64,000 bases of DNA, taken from the NCBI GenBank assembly GCA_963210315.1, contig OY723305.1, positions 682,001-746,000 on the forward strand. The letters run 5' to 3'. The notes under the pieces are model-generated. The model was not told the origin of the DNA and ran no database searches. It worked only from the letters and a program-made list of their open reading frames with translations. Position numbers and translations under genes: made by a program. This DNA is from Rhynchopus euleeides (Eukaryota > Euglenozoa > Diplonemea > Diplonemida > Diplonemidae). Shown in pieces: positions 32,905 through 43,379 of this stretch (positions are counted from its first letter, which is position 1; the number at the start of each line of letters is the position of its first letter).

Positions 32905-34944
32905 AAGGCGAATAACCCGTGGTGGATTCCCGAGAGAGAGAGAGACGGGGGAGCAACGGCAAGTTAGTGTGGGGTTCCCCACAGCCTGCCGGGAGAGTGA
33001 AGCTCTGTGCCCGCGAGGATCCAGCCACCGGGTGGGGGAAGGGGGGGGGGGTTTTGATCGTCGAGAGTGAATGGAAAAGCAAGTCTCCCAGCACCTCGCA
33101 ACGGGTGGGGGAGGGGGGGGGGGTAATCTGAGTATTTTGTGTGCGTTTATTTTTCTTTTTGGCGAGAGCGCCGGAGAACAACTTTTTTGTTCTGGAGAGT
33201 TCAGAGAGAGAGAGAGAGAAAATAAATCACGCACACCCAGACACCTGTGGTGCCGAGGGAACACAATGAGCTGAACATCAAAGAACGCAACACCTTTTTA
33301 TGTTGAAAACCCCTCTCCAACCTCGACACCCACTCGCGGCGGCAGCGGGCTGACCACGGGGAGGGAGGGGGTGCGGAAGACAGGGGCATTGTGTCCCTCC
33401 CTGCGTATGCTTCATGCCATGCCGTGACCTGCCGGGGGAACCGGCATACACAACAGCAGGGCAGATCGTCGCGTGGGACAAGAACACACCTCTCCACTTC
33501 CCACCTCCCCGGGCCTTGCTCCAGCCACCACCACACCACCGCAAGCGGATGCCAGGGAGGGGTAGAAATAAACAAAGAGGGGCGTAATGTGCTTGCTTTC
33601 TTGTGCAACCTTTTTTGTTTGTGCGCACCCTTTGCGTGTATGTGTACCCATACGTGCGCTGCCAATAGTCTTTTTTTTTACCGTGTGACCTGAGACAGGT
33701 TATAGCAAAAAAAGGGAGGGGGCGGGGGGGGGGAGGGGGGGGGGGGCACATCGATCCCATGCAGTTGCCGGTAGGGGGGCAAGGCAGGGCCCACGTCCCA
33801 GTTGCGCGGGTGGAATTGGGGAGGGAGGGGGGGGGGGGTGGGGGTAAAGAGTAGAATGTAGAATTGGGGGTGGGGGAGACCCTGCGCACGGTGTGGGAGG
33901 GGACCCCCCACCCCCCCCTCAGGTAGAATGTAGGTGTGGGTCGACCTCGTTAATTCTCTTCCCATTTTCACCCTTGGTTTGGAACGGTTTTCTTGTGGGA
34001 AAATTGTCGCCTCGTTAGGCAGAGCAGTGCCCGGATTTGGAATACCCCGGCTTGTGATCGGCCTGTGCGCAGCAGCGGGAAAGCAAGACAACAAATGGTG
34101 GAGGGGAGGGGGGGGGAAGGGGGGAGGAGGGGGGGAGAGGCGAATATTGAGCGATAAATTGAGAGGCGAAGCCTTCACTCTGTCGGCGTTGATACCCTAT
34201 GCTGTGAGGCGATCTCAACAGTACTGCTGCCCCTTTCACCCCCTCCCCCGCCCCCCCCCCCCCCCCCCCCTCCTCCTCTTGCGCGCTGGCCAGACTGCGG
34301 CGGTTGCACAATGCCCCCCCCCCCTCCCCTCCCCTCCCCTCCCTCCCCCAATAAGACGATCCCGGCATCCATCCCTCTGTGCCTAGGAAGGCGGGCACCT
34401 TTCATAACCTGGCATTATGAATTCGCCGTCGTCTCTCTCTCGTTCTCTAGGTCTCTCAGCCTACCTACCACTGTTGCCCGTGATGTTGTCGCAAAACCAC
34501 CGGGGAGGAAAGATAAAGGGCCTGCCATTCCCTCTACGGTGTCGAAAGGAGTGCAATTTCACCTATGTTTTTGTAGGAGAAATAGCGACATGATTGTTTT
34601 CCCCGACAATTTTGCCGATGGTGAAAACGCGGGCCTTCCCTCAATAGCCTCCCAGGGTATGTTGTGCGAGCAGCAGGGACCAGTGGCGTGTGCGAGGCAC
34701 ACCAAGGCTGATGATGGGGTGGGCGGGGAGAGTGGTGATGTTGAGAGTGGGTGTGGGTGTGGGTTGGGTTGGGTGTGTGGGAGTGGGGGAGAAGCTGTTC
34801 ACTGTATTCGCTTGTTGTTTTTTTTTGACAACCCTTTGTTTGCTGTCTTTTTTCACTGATTTTTTTTGGCACATTTTCTCCACGCAAAGGGATCGATGGG
34901 ACGCGAGAAAATCTGAGCATCGCAATTAGGGGATGTGTTTCTCA
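32905..34944. other. Intergenic poly-G/poly-C DNA
   Basis: Numerous G-runs (33046, 33112, 33720-33747, 33823) and a C19-type run near 34250-34270. 33775-33905 resembles 9050-9120. No gene supported. Confidence 0.5.
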
Positions 34945-37261
34945 CTACACGGTGGCCTGGTCAGCTGACTGACCAGGTTTTGACCAGGTCCAAATCTGAC
35001 CAGGTCATGACCAAATCTGACCTGGTCATGACCAGGTATGACCTGGTCATGACCATGTCATACCTGGTCATGACCAGGTCATTTTCACCCATTTTAACCG
35101 GGGGGGAACATGTTGAGTGGCCAAGCAGGGGGAACAGTTCGCATATTCCGGACTCTCTCCGGCCGTTGTGGAAAGTATGAGTCAAAAGGGTTCAACCATA
35201 CCCCGAGTCGAGAAAGAAGTCGAAGCTTGAATCATGTTGGGCACAAGGGGAAAATGGTCAAAATTGGCCCAAAACTACCAATAAAATATGCTGCAGTGCA
35301 GGGGGGTGGCGGGGGAGGGGAGGGTGGGGTCGGCGACGAAACTTGATGATCAGCAGCTTTGGCCCAAAATTACCAAAAAGGAATGAGGCCCCCTGCCCAG
35401 GTTCCCTGCCCGCCTGGACGCACTCAAGTGCCTCACACCGGGTCCCTCCCCCTGGTGGTATCCCAAAAAAATGTCGAGGAGGTCTGCATCATCCCAGGCC
35501 ACGCAGAAGGCGTCGAGCTGTTTCACAGCAGCCTCGCGGCGCTGTTTGAAAAGCCATCGCACCACCCACTTTGACAAGGAGTGGGGCAGGAAGCTGACAC
35601 GGAGTGAAGAGGCCGACAAGAAGAAGGCCAGGACACTACCCGCAGTCTACTCCATGCGTGTCTCTGGCAACGCGCGTCGGAGGCGGCATGAAGCGCCTCA
35701 CGAGCGCCGACAAGAACTCGTCTGAGTACGAGGTGCTGACGAAAGCGGGGTGCTCGGATGAGGTGCTGGGAACCGATATGAAGAGGCTGCCCACCGCTCA
35801 AAGCGCGGTGGGCAGTACTTCTTCGAAGGCAGATGAAAAACAACTGACCCCGAACCCCCCCCCCCCCATCACGCAGATCGGGAGGCATTCGATAGCAGAC
35901 GCCCTCTTCTACCGGATCATCGTAGAGGTAGGTCCGGGAGCTGACGTGCCCGACGAGCACCCACCTGTCCTCGACGGATCGGTCATGACTGTCACGGTCA
36001 TGAGGGACCTGCCCTACAAGAGCGAGATTCCGAATGGTCTGCACGCCCGAACGTTTCACATTCCGGATCCGTTCATTGTGGCGGTGGGGGCAACACCACA
36101 GGCAACGCAGGGGCAGGGTGTCGTGACCATCGACATCCAGTTGGTGAACGCGGTGATGAGGCAGGCGGTGGTGACAAAGAAGCCCGACCAGTGGGCGTGC
36201 CAGAGGACGAGAGTCCCATCGGCAGTGCCGTAACGGTTGACCACATCTGATTGTGACACTTTTCAAAGAGTGTAAAAGAATGGAGAAGGGAGTGCCCTGC
36301 CTTGAATGCCTCAGGACCCTCAGGATCCTCAGAACTGCCACCTCTCCGACGAAGCGTTCGAGAGGGAGAATGGGGAGAGGAAATCGCGGGCCAGGACAAC
36401 ATCTGCTTGTTTCCGGGAGAGGTACCTGATGGTGTTCGAGCTGGCAAACTATGCCAGTTTCGGCAACGACCCCGCAAGAATATTCGTGTACCCTCTTGCA
36501 ATACAATGTCATATCGTTGTGCGGGAAGTGCATGACAGCGGGTCCCGTATGGATGAAAAACTTCGATTCGTTTCGGCACCGTCTCAGGACTCTCGGTAGC
36601 AGTCGGGTACCCCCTGTCGGCCCGATCGATTCGCTCGGCAAGTGTTCCGATGGCTGGTTACTGACTGGCGATGCTGCCTGCAACAAACCGCGTGGTCTCC
36701 GTATTTGCCTCTGCGACAAGCAGCCGCCGATCCACACCCAGGATGCGAAGGACGGCGTGTTACGCAAGGCAGCACTGGCCTGTGAAGCCGACGACGACAA
36801 CGAAGATCCCGAAGAAGAGGAAGAAGGAGAAGAATGTGAAGAAGCGGAAGAAGGCAGAAAGCTGCTGATCATCAAGTTTCGTCGCCGACCCCACCCTCCC
36901 CTCCCCCGCCACCCCCCTGCACTGCAGCATATTTTATTGGTAATTTTGGGCCAATTTTGACCATTTTCCCCTTGTGCCCAACATGATTCAAGCTTCAACT
37001 TCTTTCTCGACTCGGGGTATGGTTGAACCCTTTTGACTCATACTTTCCACAACGGCCGGAGAGAGTCCGGAATATGCGAATTGTCCCCCCTGCTTGGCCA
37101 CTCAACATGTTCCCCCCGGTTAAAATGGGTGAAAATGACCTGGTCATGACCAGGTATGACATGGTCATGACCAGGTCATACCTGGTCAATGACCAGGTAT
37201 GACCTGGTCAAGATTTGACCAGGTTTTGACCTGGTCAGGGTCTGACCAGGCCACCGTGTAG
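34945..37261 (+). mobile_element. DNA transposon TE2 with ~410-bp TIRs, related to TE1
   Basis: 2.3 kb. The ends CTACACGGTGGCCTGGTCAG and its inverse (37261) bound TIRs of about 410 bp (34945-35360 and 36858-37261). The outer ~150 bp are packed with ATGACCTGGTCATGACCAGG-type motifs. TA borders CACGGTGG at both ends, so either CTACACGG is terminal or a TA duplication flanks CACGGTGGCC. The interior is plus-strand and carries a decayed gene sharing the LSDE motif with TE1. The end sequence CACGG plus a nearby CTGGTC palindrome parallels TE1 (CACGG, GACTAGTC). Confidence 0.85.
35471..36935 (+). pseudogene. Decayed transposase-like gene of TE2
   Basis: Plus-strand coding remnants in shifting frames: a Lys/Glu-rich segment (35565-35725), a 150-codon frame to 36233, then after stops the segment at 36342 reading LSDEAFERENGERKS, followed by TS, ER, L and FE at about the same spacing as in TE1. 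A possible CGKC..H zinc-finger remnant and a Glu-rich tail (to about 36860) follow. Roughly 15 of 36 residues match TE1 across the LSDE block. No intact reading frame can be drawn. Confidence 0.55.
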
Positions 37262-38532
37262 GTTTTGTGGGGGGGTGGGGGGGGCGTGGGGAAGGAAGGA
37301 TTCGGCAGGCCGGATGGAATCACGGGACATTGCAGAAGAGAGGGAGCGGGGGATATCAGCACCTGAAAGAAAAGAGAGGGCGGAATCAGGCAGGGTGGGT
37401 GGGAAGAAGAAAGCAGCACTGGCACGGAACCACATACATACACACAACAACACCCCTCCTCCCCCACGCCACCTTCAGAGGGAATTCAGCACCAAATGCC
37501 ACATATGCACAGCCTCGTCCAAATTGTGGGAACCAGGCAGACACAGCTGGCGTGGCGTCGCGTGGCGGGGGGGTGTGGGGTGGGGTGGGGGGTGTGTGAG
37601 AGAGAGACAAACACAACACGCATGGGCTGCAAACTGCAACAAAAAAAAGAAACGCTCCCTTTTCTCCTTTCAGACTGATTTCGTTAAATTCGATGATGAT
37701 GAGACATGTTGTGACGTGCGTGTCGTGAGGAGGGTGTGCGCGCGCGTGTTTCGGCAGTGGAGGTTCCCATCAAAAAGCAGAGGTGCCCGGTGTGTCTCTG
37801 CACTGCCTTCAAAGGATCCGCGGAAGTGCGTGTGTGGAAGCTGGGGTCTGCTAGTTCGACCCAGCTTTATGTTTTTTTTTTCTACACCAGGCCCGAGCCT
37901 TAGATAGAGAGGCACTCTCCCACACGTGGTATCTGTGGAATCGGTAGAACCCCACAGATACAGTGAGTACCGCTGCAGGGGCGGCGTGGGCTGTGCTCTA
38001 CCAAAGCTGGGTTTTCGTGCGTCCCGGCCGTGATATTTCAGCGTGTGTGTGGCAACCCCTCTGCCTCTACACTCTGCACCCGTTGGCATTTTGCAGATTG
38101 GGTGCATTGCAGGCAGTGGGTCGTTTTGACTTGTCGCCAGGGGCAAGAACAAACTGAAACAAGGTGATAACCCAAACCAGACCAAACTTATGCAATGCGG
38201 CAACCGGCAGAAGGCTTTTCATTGGTGCCCCCACCGACCCCCACACGACTTGAGGCAGGCAAGATGCCCGTCCCCGGCATTTTTATTTTTGATTTTCTCA
38301 CTTCTTGACAACGTGTTGCAGCATGGGCTATCCGAACACCCACGGGGGCCACTCTAAGTGCCATATCGTTTCGAAACTACTCTGATTTGTCTTTCCCCTT
38401 CTTTGATATAAATGCAACATTTTCGTGCTGACCGTTACTGGCTTTCTGATTGCGTTCGCTGTGCTATTTTTTTTGCGGTTGGGGGACTGAAGAAATCCCC
38501 TCTTTGACACCCCCACCCCCCCCCCCCCACCC
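37262..38532. other. Intergenic DNA downstream of the cyclin gene
   Basis: No gene or repeat family recognised apart from short G- and C-runs (37267-37288; C-run near 38513-38528 just past the cyclin stop). Confidence 0.5.
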
Positions 38533-39447
38533 CTACGCATTCGACTCTGCAATCAGTGCGGAGAACTCTGTGCAGTACATGTTGTACTCCTTTGCGGAAA
38601 CATGGAGGCGGAAACGCATATCACGCAGCGCGGCAACTTCGAGCGATTTGAGCTCTGCATTTGTCACACCTCCAACGGCGGCATAATACTTGTTGGAGTA
38701 CGGCTTGTCGCAGGACCACTTCGCCGCAACAACGAGGCAAGCGAGCAGGATGTTGTGCACGTTGAGACCTGTCACCGGCACGCCAGCCTTGGTGCAGATC
38801 CTGTCAAAATAGATCATCGCCACCACCAGACACGTGTCATCGCCATGCGCATACTGCTGCCAACGCTGCAGATACGACGCCAGCGAACTCCCCTTCATCT
38901 TGAAATGGTCATACGGCGACGGCCGGAACCCCTTCGAGGCACAGACACTCGGCTGCTTCCTCATACAATCCTGCGGAGACACCCTGCTGCTCTCCTCCTC
39001 CAAGGTGCTCCCTCCTGAAGGCGGCAGAGCCGCCGACACAACCCCGCAGGCGTGCCTCCCATCCACCGGCTCAGGTGTGTTGGCGTGGCCCGGGGTGAAG
39101 GAGTCCGACGACGACGACTGGGTCACACCCCTGCTGTCTTCGGAGGAGGGCGAGCGCAGCTTGCTGCTGGCCTGCGCCCCGCTCGCCGTGGCGGTGGTGG
39201 GGCTGGCGCAGGAGAAGGGCTCGTGGGGGTGGGGGAGGAGGGGGTGGCTGTGCTGCGTCTGATGCGCAGCGGTCTCCGTTGGGCCCCCGCCGCATGCGAC
39301 CTCATCGGAGCACTCGCATGTCACTAGGCTCTCGATCACTGCCGCCACAACGGTCGCAATCGTCGTCGGGTTCGCCTCGGCCTTTTGTGCCGAACCCCTC
39401 CTCTGCTGAACACCGCAAGCCCCACTCTCTGAGTGCTGGTGCTGCAT
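38533..39447 (-). CDS. Pho80-type (P/U-type) cyclin
   Basis: A 304-residue protein; the first true ATG is at 39447. Residues 178-298 are a cyclin box of the Pho80/Pcl family: YLQRWQQY, then CLVVAMIYFDRI, NVHNILLACLVVAAKW, YSNKYYAAVGGV and LKSLEVAALRDMRFRL, which are the conserved helices 1-5 with the family's NVH and YxN-xxYAxVGG signatures. Such cyclins activate a CDK in phosphate sensing in yeast and in G1 control or morphogenesis in trypanosomes. Residues about 26-45 (TTIATVVAAVIESLVTCE) resemble the short helix that normally sits just before the box, but here a ~130-residue Ser/Pro-rich insertion separates them. Partner kinase unknown. A single exon suffices. Confidence 0.9.
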   Translation of the reverse strand: MQHQHSESGACGVQQRRGSAQKAEANPTTIATVVAAVIESLVTCECSDEVACGGGPTETAAHQTQHSHPLLPHPHEPFSCASPTTATASGAQASSKLRSPSSEDSRGVTQSSSSDSFTPGHANTPEPVDGRHACGVVSAALPPSGGSTLEEESSRVSPQDCMRKQPSVCASKGFRPSPYDHFKMKGSSLASYLQRWQQYAHGDDTCLVVAMIYFDRICTKAGVPVTGLNVHNILLACLVVAAKWSCDKPYSNKYYAAVGGVTNAELKSLEVAALRDMRFRLHVSAKEYNMYCTEFSALIAESNA

Positions 39448-39478
39448 TGCCTCCTCCACTATAAAGCAAGGGTGATGA

Positions 39479-39506
39479 TGCTGCTGCTGCTGCTGCTGCT
39501 GCTACT
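39479..39506. repeat. (CTG)n microsatellite upstream of the cyclin
   Basis: About nine trinucleotides within 40 bp upstream of the cyclin ATG, so probably in its 5' leader (read as CAG on the coding strand). Confidence 0.85.
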
Positions 39507-40916
39507 GCTGGGATATGTGGGGAACACAACCAAACCAGACAACACCTCAAAAAAAAACCCCGGCTGAGGGGATACTGTATGCTAGCGCTAGGATCAGGAT
39601 TCAATAAGTAAGAAGGGCGAAATGAGAAGAGCAAGGGCGTGAAAAAAAAATAGAAGAGAAGTGGGGGGGGGGGGGGGGGGGGAAAGGGTATACGGACAGT
39701 GACCAAGGCTACTAGGAAATAACCCCACTCTTTTTTTTCCCCTGAAAAAAAAAGGGCTACTTCTACGGCAGGTGGGGTGGGGAAGGGGAGGGGGTAGATC
39801 GTGTGTCGCAGCGACTCCCGGTAGGGCGCAGCAGTTTCCTGCAGGGGGGTTGGGCATGGTGGTGGTGGTGGTGGTGGTGGTGGTGGTGTGATGCGATGGC
39901 ACAACACGACAGCCGGTGGAAAGGTGTCGCGGGGGCGTGAACCCCCAAGGCACTCGCTTCGGGCGATTTGGCGAAAATTTGGCGGAAAAAAATATCTCTT
40001 CGCGGGCGAGGGGGTGGGGCGGGGGGCGTCCGTGCAGCAGGGATAGCCCAACAGCGCAAAGTGCCACGGGCCCTCAAAAAACTAACTAAACACCGGAGAC
40101 TGGCTCGGTGTGGGTGTCAGCAGGCAGGCCACTCCCCCGCCCCCCCTGCCTTCTCTGGTCGATGCTTGCCGCACACACGCTGGGTCCATGTTTGACCGTC
40201 GCTGGTGGTGGCTGCGTGATACATCCACATCAAAGCGAAGCACATTGTGCGCGTATGCACATGAACCCCTTTGAAAGCGGCAGGCGGCACTTCGGTAGGG
40301 GGGGGGGGTAGGGAGGTCCATCAGATGTCCCTCCCCCCTCCCCTAGCCCCCAGAGACAGCAGTGCCCACCCTGATTCGGGAGGGTTTCTGTCGTTGTTCC
40401 CCCCCCCACCCCCACCCCTCCTCCCCCCTTCCAACCCAGAGCTGTTGTGTGCGTTCAGACTCACATGCGAATCCTTTTTTGCGGGCAGTGTAGACCAACA
40501 CCGAGCGCATTTTGTTCATGACGTATCACCGCGGAGCAATTGCAGAGGGTGTGTGAATAGCATTCAACGGGAGTGCCTTCGCCCTGCGTCAAACTGTGCC
40601 AGTTTTGCCTTCCTCTTTTGAGAGGCGACTCACTGTTGTGCACTTCTGAGCGAACGCCCTCAATACTTCACCCACTGCTGTGACCCCGCCCGGGGGGGCT
40701 CAGGGTGGGGGGTGGGGTGGGGCAAAAAAATACCCCCCCCACCCTGCACCCATCCGATCAGCCGCAGTGTGAAATGGGTTTGGGGGGGGGCACGCGCCGC
40801 TGAATGTCGAAACCTACCTCCCACCCTCCCCTCCCCTCCCCTCCCCGCTGGATGTTCGTGAAGCGTTGGCACGGCAACATGGCAAACCAGCCACGCCAGG
40901 GGGGGGGGGGGGGTAG
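39507..40916. other. Intergenic DNA with homopolymer and GGT arrays
   Basis: A G22-type run (39661-39682) and (GGT)n at 39858-39888. Ends in a poly-G run directly before the next foldback element. No gene supported. Confidence 0.5.
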
Positions 40917-42449
40917 GGGGGGTCGAAAGCCCCGTTTTTTTGTCCCAAAATGGTGTTTTTCGACATAGCAGCCGCGGCCCTCTATTTGACCTTCTGACCC
41001 CCCAGAACCCACCATACCCCGGTTTTTGGGCCCTAGGAGTCCGATTTTCGGGCTCCCGAGCCCCGGAAAGTCGATTTTTGATGATGTCAATTTTTCCGTT
41101 CCCTATACTGCACCTCCGGGTCATGGCACGGACGCCTGCCACGGGCAGATAGTAAAACACTCTCATCCTGGGACGTCCGAGCGCACACCATCCTGCGGCT
41201 GTGATTTTCTGATGCAACCGCTCATCCGCGCCACAAACAACGTCGTATCCCAACGATTCGGACAGTGAGAAGATGCCATCGAATACTGCCATCTGACACA
41301 GTCGTTGGGTGGCCTGCTATTGAACTCGGAGCTGCCAGGAACAGGGAGGATGTCATCATAGCCGACAGTGATGCATTAGTGTTGATGCCCTCATGAGAAT
41401 GCTCTCTTAGAATGCAAGGCAGGTAAACTGTCCCGACTAAACACTTGCCACTGCTGCCGTTATCTGCGAAGCATTTCTCCTGTGGATGCAGACAGTCAAG
41501 GGAGGTGGAAGAGCGCAGCGAGTACCCAGCTGCAACGCAGAGCCCGAGCTTATCATCAAGGTTCTCTTCTGGCGCTCAAGACCAGGGTCCTGTGGGACCT
41601 GGTCTCAGAACAGTGTCCGGGTATTTATGCTGCACGCGCCTTATGTAAATGACGAGTGCGCGGAACTGGCTAAAGACGCTGCGAAGGATATGCTCGGGAC
41701 ATTCAAGCGTCCTCCGTACGCTGAGGCGAGGAAGGGGATCAAGGAATCACACAGTGCAACTCTCGCAACAACCATTTCACAGAAGAAGTGCGCGGGCTTC
41801 GAATGCACGTCCTGAATAATCAGAAAGTCATTGCACGCCCTGCTCAGCAAGCCATGAGCAAGTCGTGAGGGTTGGTTCGCAAACCCCCCTCCCGACAGAG
41901 GAGACCTTTCAACTTACAAAGAGTTCGTTGGCCAGACCAGCATCTCAGTGTCGGAGCAGTGGCCAGTTGTGCCGCCTGTCCCTTGCAGCCAAGCACCGCA
42001 CACTGTGCAAGTTGATGACGGTTCCCACTCTGCATCAGTATGCATCTTTGCATGATCTGGCAGTGTATACAGAGAAGGAGATGGTGGCTGCCCGCATTCA
42101 ACAGTTTGGTGCGACGCTGGAGTGGGAAGAGGGTCGAAAGATGCAGGATTGGCACCTATGGAGGGTCTTGAGGACGCAGGGGAGGAAGGGGTGGAGGAGG
42201 TCGAGAAAGTGGGCCTGCACATGGGCTGATAGTGGACTGGCGAACCCGTGCGTGACCCTGAGGTGCAGTATAGGGAACAAAATTTTGACATCATCAAAAA
42301 TCGACTTTCCGGGGCTCGGGAGCCCGAAAATCGGACTCCTAGGGCCCAAAAACCGGGGTATGGTGGGTTCTGGGGGGTCAGAAGGTCAAATAGAGGGCCG
42401 CGGCTGCTATGTCGAAAAACCCCATTTTGGGACAGGCTTTCGACCCGCC
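40917..42449. mobile_element. Foldback element, family 3
   Basis: About 1.53 kb. The left end, after poly-G and TAG (40914-40916), reads G7-TCGAAAGCC; the right end reads GGCTTTCGACCCGCC then CTAG. Arms about 40917-41125 and 42257-42449 are inverted copies. The interior includes ~130 bp similar to the 31.5-kb element and unidentified plus-strand frames (41486-41815). The terminus G(n)TCRAA resembles family 1. Confidence 0.8.
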
Positions 42450-42453
42450 CTAG

Positions 42454-43375
42454 GCATAGGGTGCGGGCGATTCGGTTATCGCCCAAATCGCAAAAATTAT
42501 CGCCCTCATTATCGCCCATTCTGTCAAGGCGATAAGTGGGCGATAATTTTTCCGTCGTATTTTTGGGGGCAAAATGGCCCGGCCAGGGACGTCAGATCAC
42601 TGCTGAGGTGGTGAGTGGGTCATTGCCTCAGTGAAGACCCGGTTCCTGACCTAGATCAAGCCCTCTGCTCCAGTGTTCTCAGTGGGTCATGACTCTGTGA
42701 CCAGGGTCAGAACCGCCCCAGGTCTCAGATCAGCCGTGAAGCTTCCTGTGGGCTATGCAATGAGTCATCTCAAACGTACGAGCGCATCTCCTCCCATTCA
42801 GACCGACTACACTAGAACCACGCATCTCCTTCAACACTACGGTGTACCCGCTTCATGCTCACGAGTGCTCCTAGTAACGGCGAGTGAACAGTCCTGAGCG
42901 AGGTCAGGATCTGGGCCAATGCTCAGTTCCTCACGTGGGTTTTGACCGAGGAAATGACCACCCGCATGACGTCAGTGGTCAGAGGGGGTCTTCGCTACGG
43001 GGTGGTCGTCAGTGCATTTTGGTGCATTTCCTGTTGAATTGGCTGAAAAATGACGAAGATTGTCGAAGTTTGTCGACCAGCGAAGACCCCCAGAAGCTGA
43101 TTTCTGATGCAGAATCCTAGGTCTTGGCCCAGTTGTTGACGAGGTCACAGGGCCCTGTGGGACCCAGGGTCAGTAGAGCGGTAACCCACTCACCACTAGC
43201 TGAAGACCCCTTCAGAAAGTGTGAAAGAAAACGGGCGATACTGGGCGATAATTTGGCGATAATCGGGCGATAATTGGGCGATAATGGGCGATAAGGCGAT
43301 TCGATACGCGATAATCGGGGCTCGAACCCGGTTGGGCGAATATAGGGCGATAGGCGAATCGCCCGCACCCTATGC
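42454..43375. mobile_element. Foldback-like element, family 4, abutting family 3
   Basis: 922 bp. GCATAGGGTGCGGGCGATTCG at the left, inverse at the right, with CTAG on both sides (42450-42453; 43376-43379). The right subterminal region (43228-43310) is an array of GGGCGATAAT motifs; the left has fewer. It hosts the 108-bp miniature element and shares one CTAG with family 3. Confidence 0.8.
42984..43091. mobile_element. 108-bp miniature element, copy 2
   Basis: GGGGGTCTTCGCT ... AGCGAAGACCCCC with perfect inverted ends and AGA on both sides (possible 3-bp duplication). Nested within the foldback element at 42454-43375. Confidence 0.85.
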
Positions 43376-43379
43376 CTAG

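Noticed and set aside
35523..36998. 491-codon minus-strand frame inside TE2
   Set aside because: His/Arg/Ser-rich and opposite to the strand carrying the LSDE block; judged a shadow.
43310..43345. tRNA-like T-arm (GGGTTCGAGCCCC on the minus strand)
   Set aside because: A perfect B-box sequence, but no acceptor stem, D-arm or anticodon arm can be folded around it; it lies in the GGGCGATAAT array of a foldback element.
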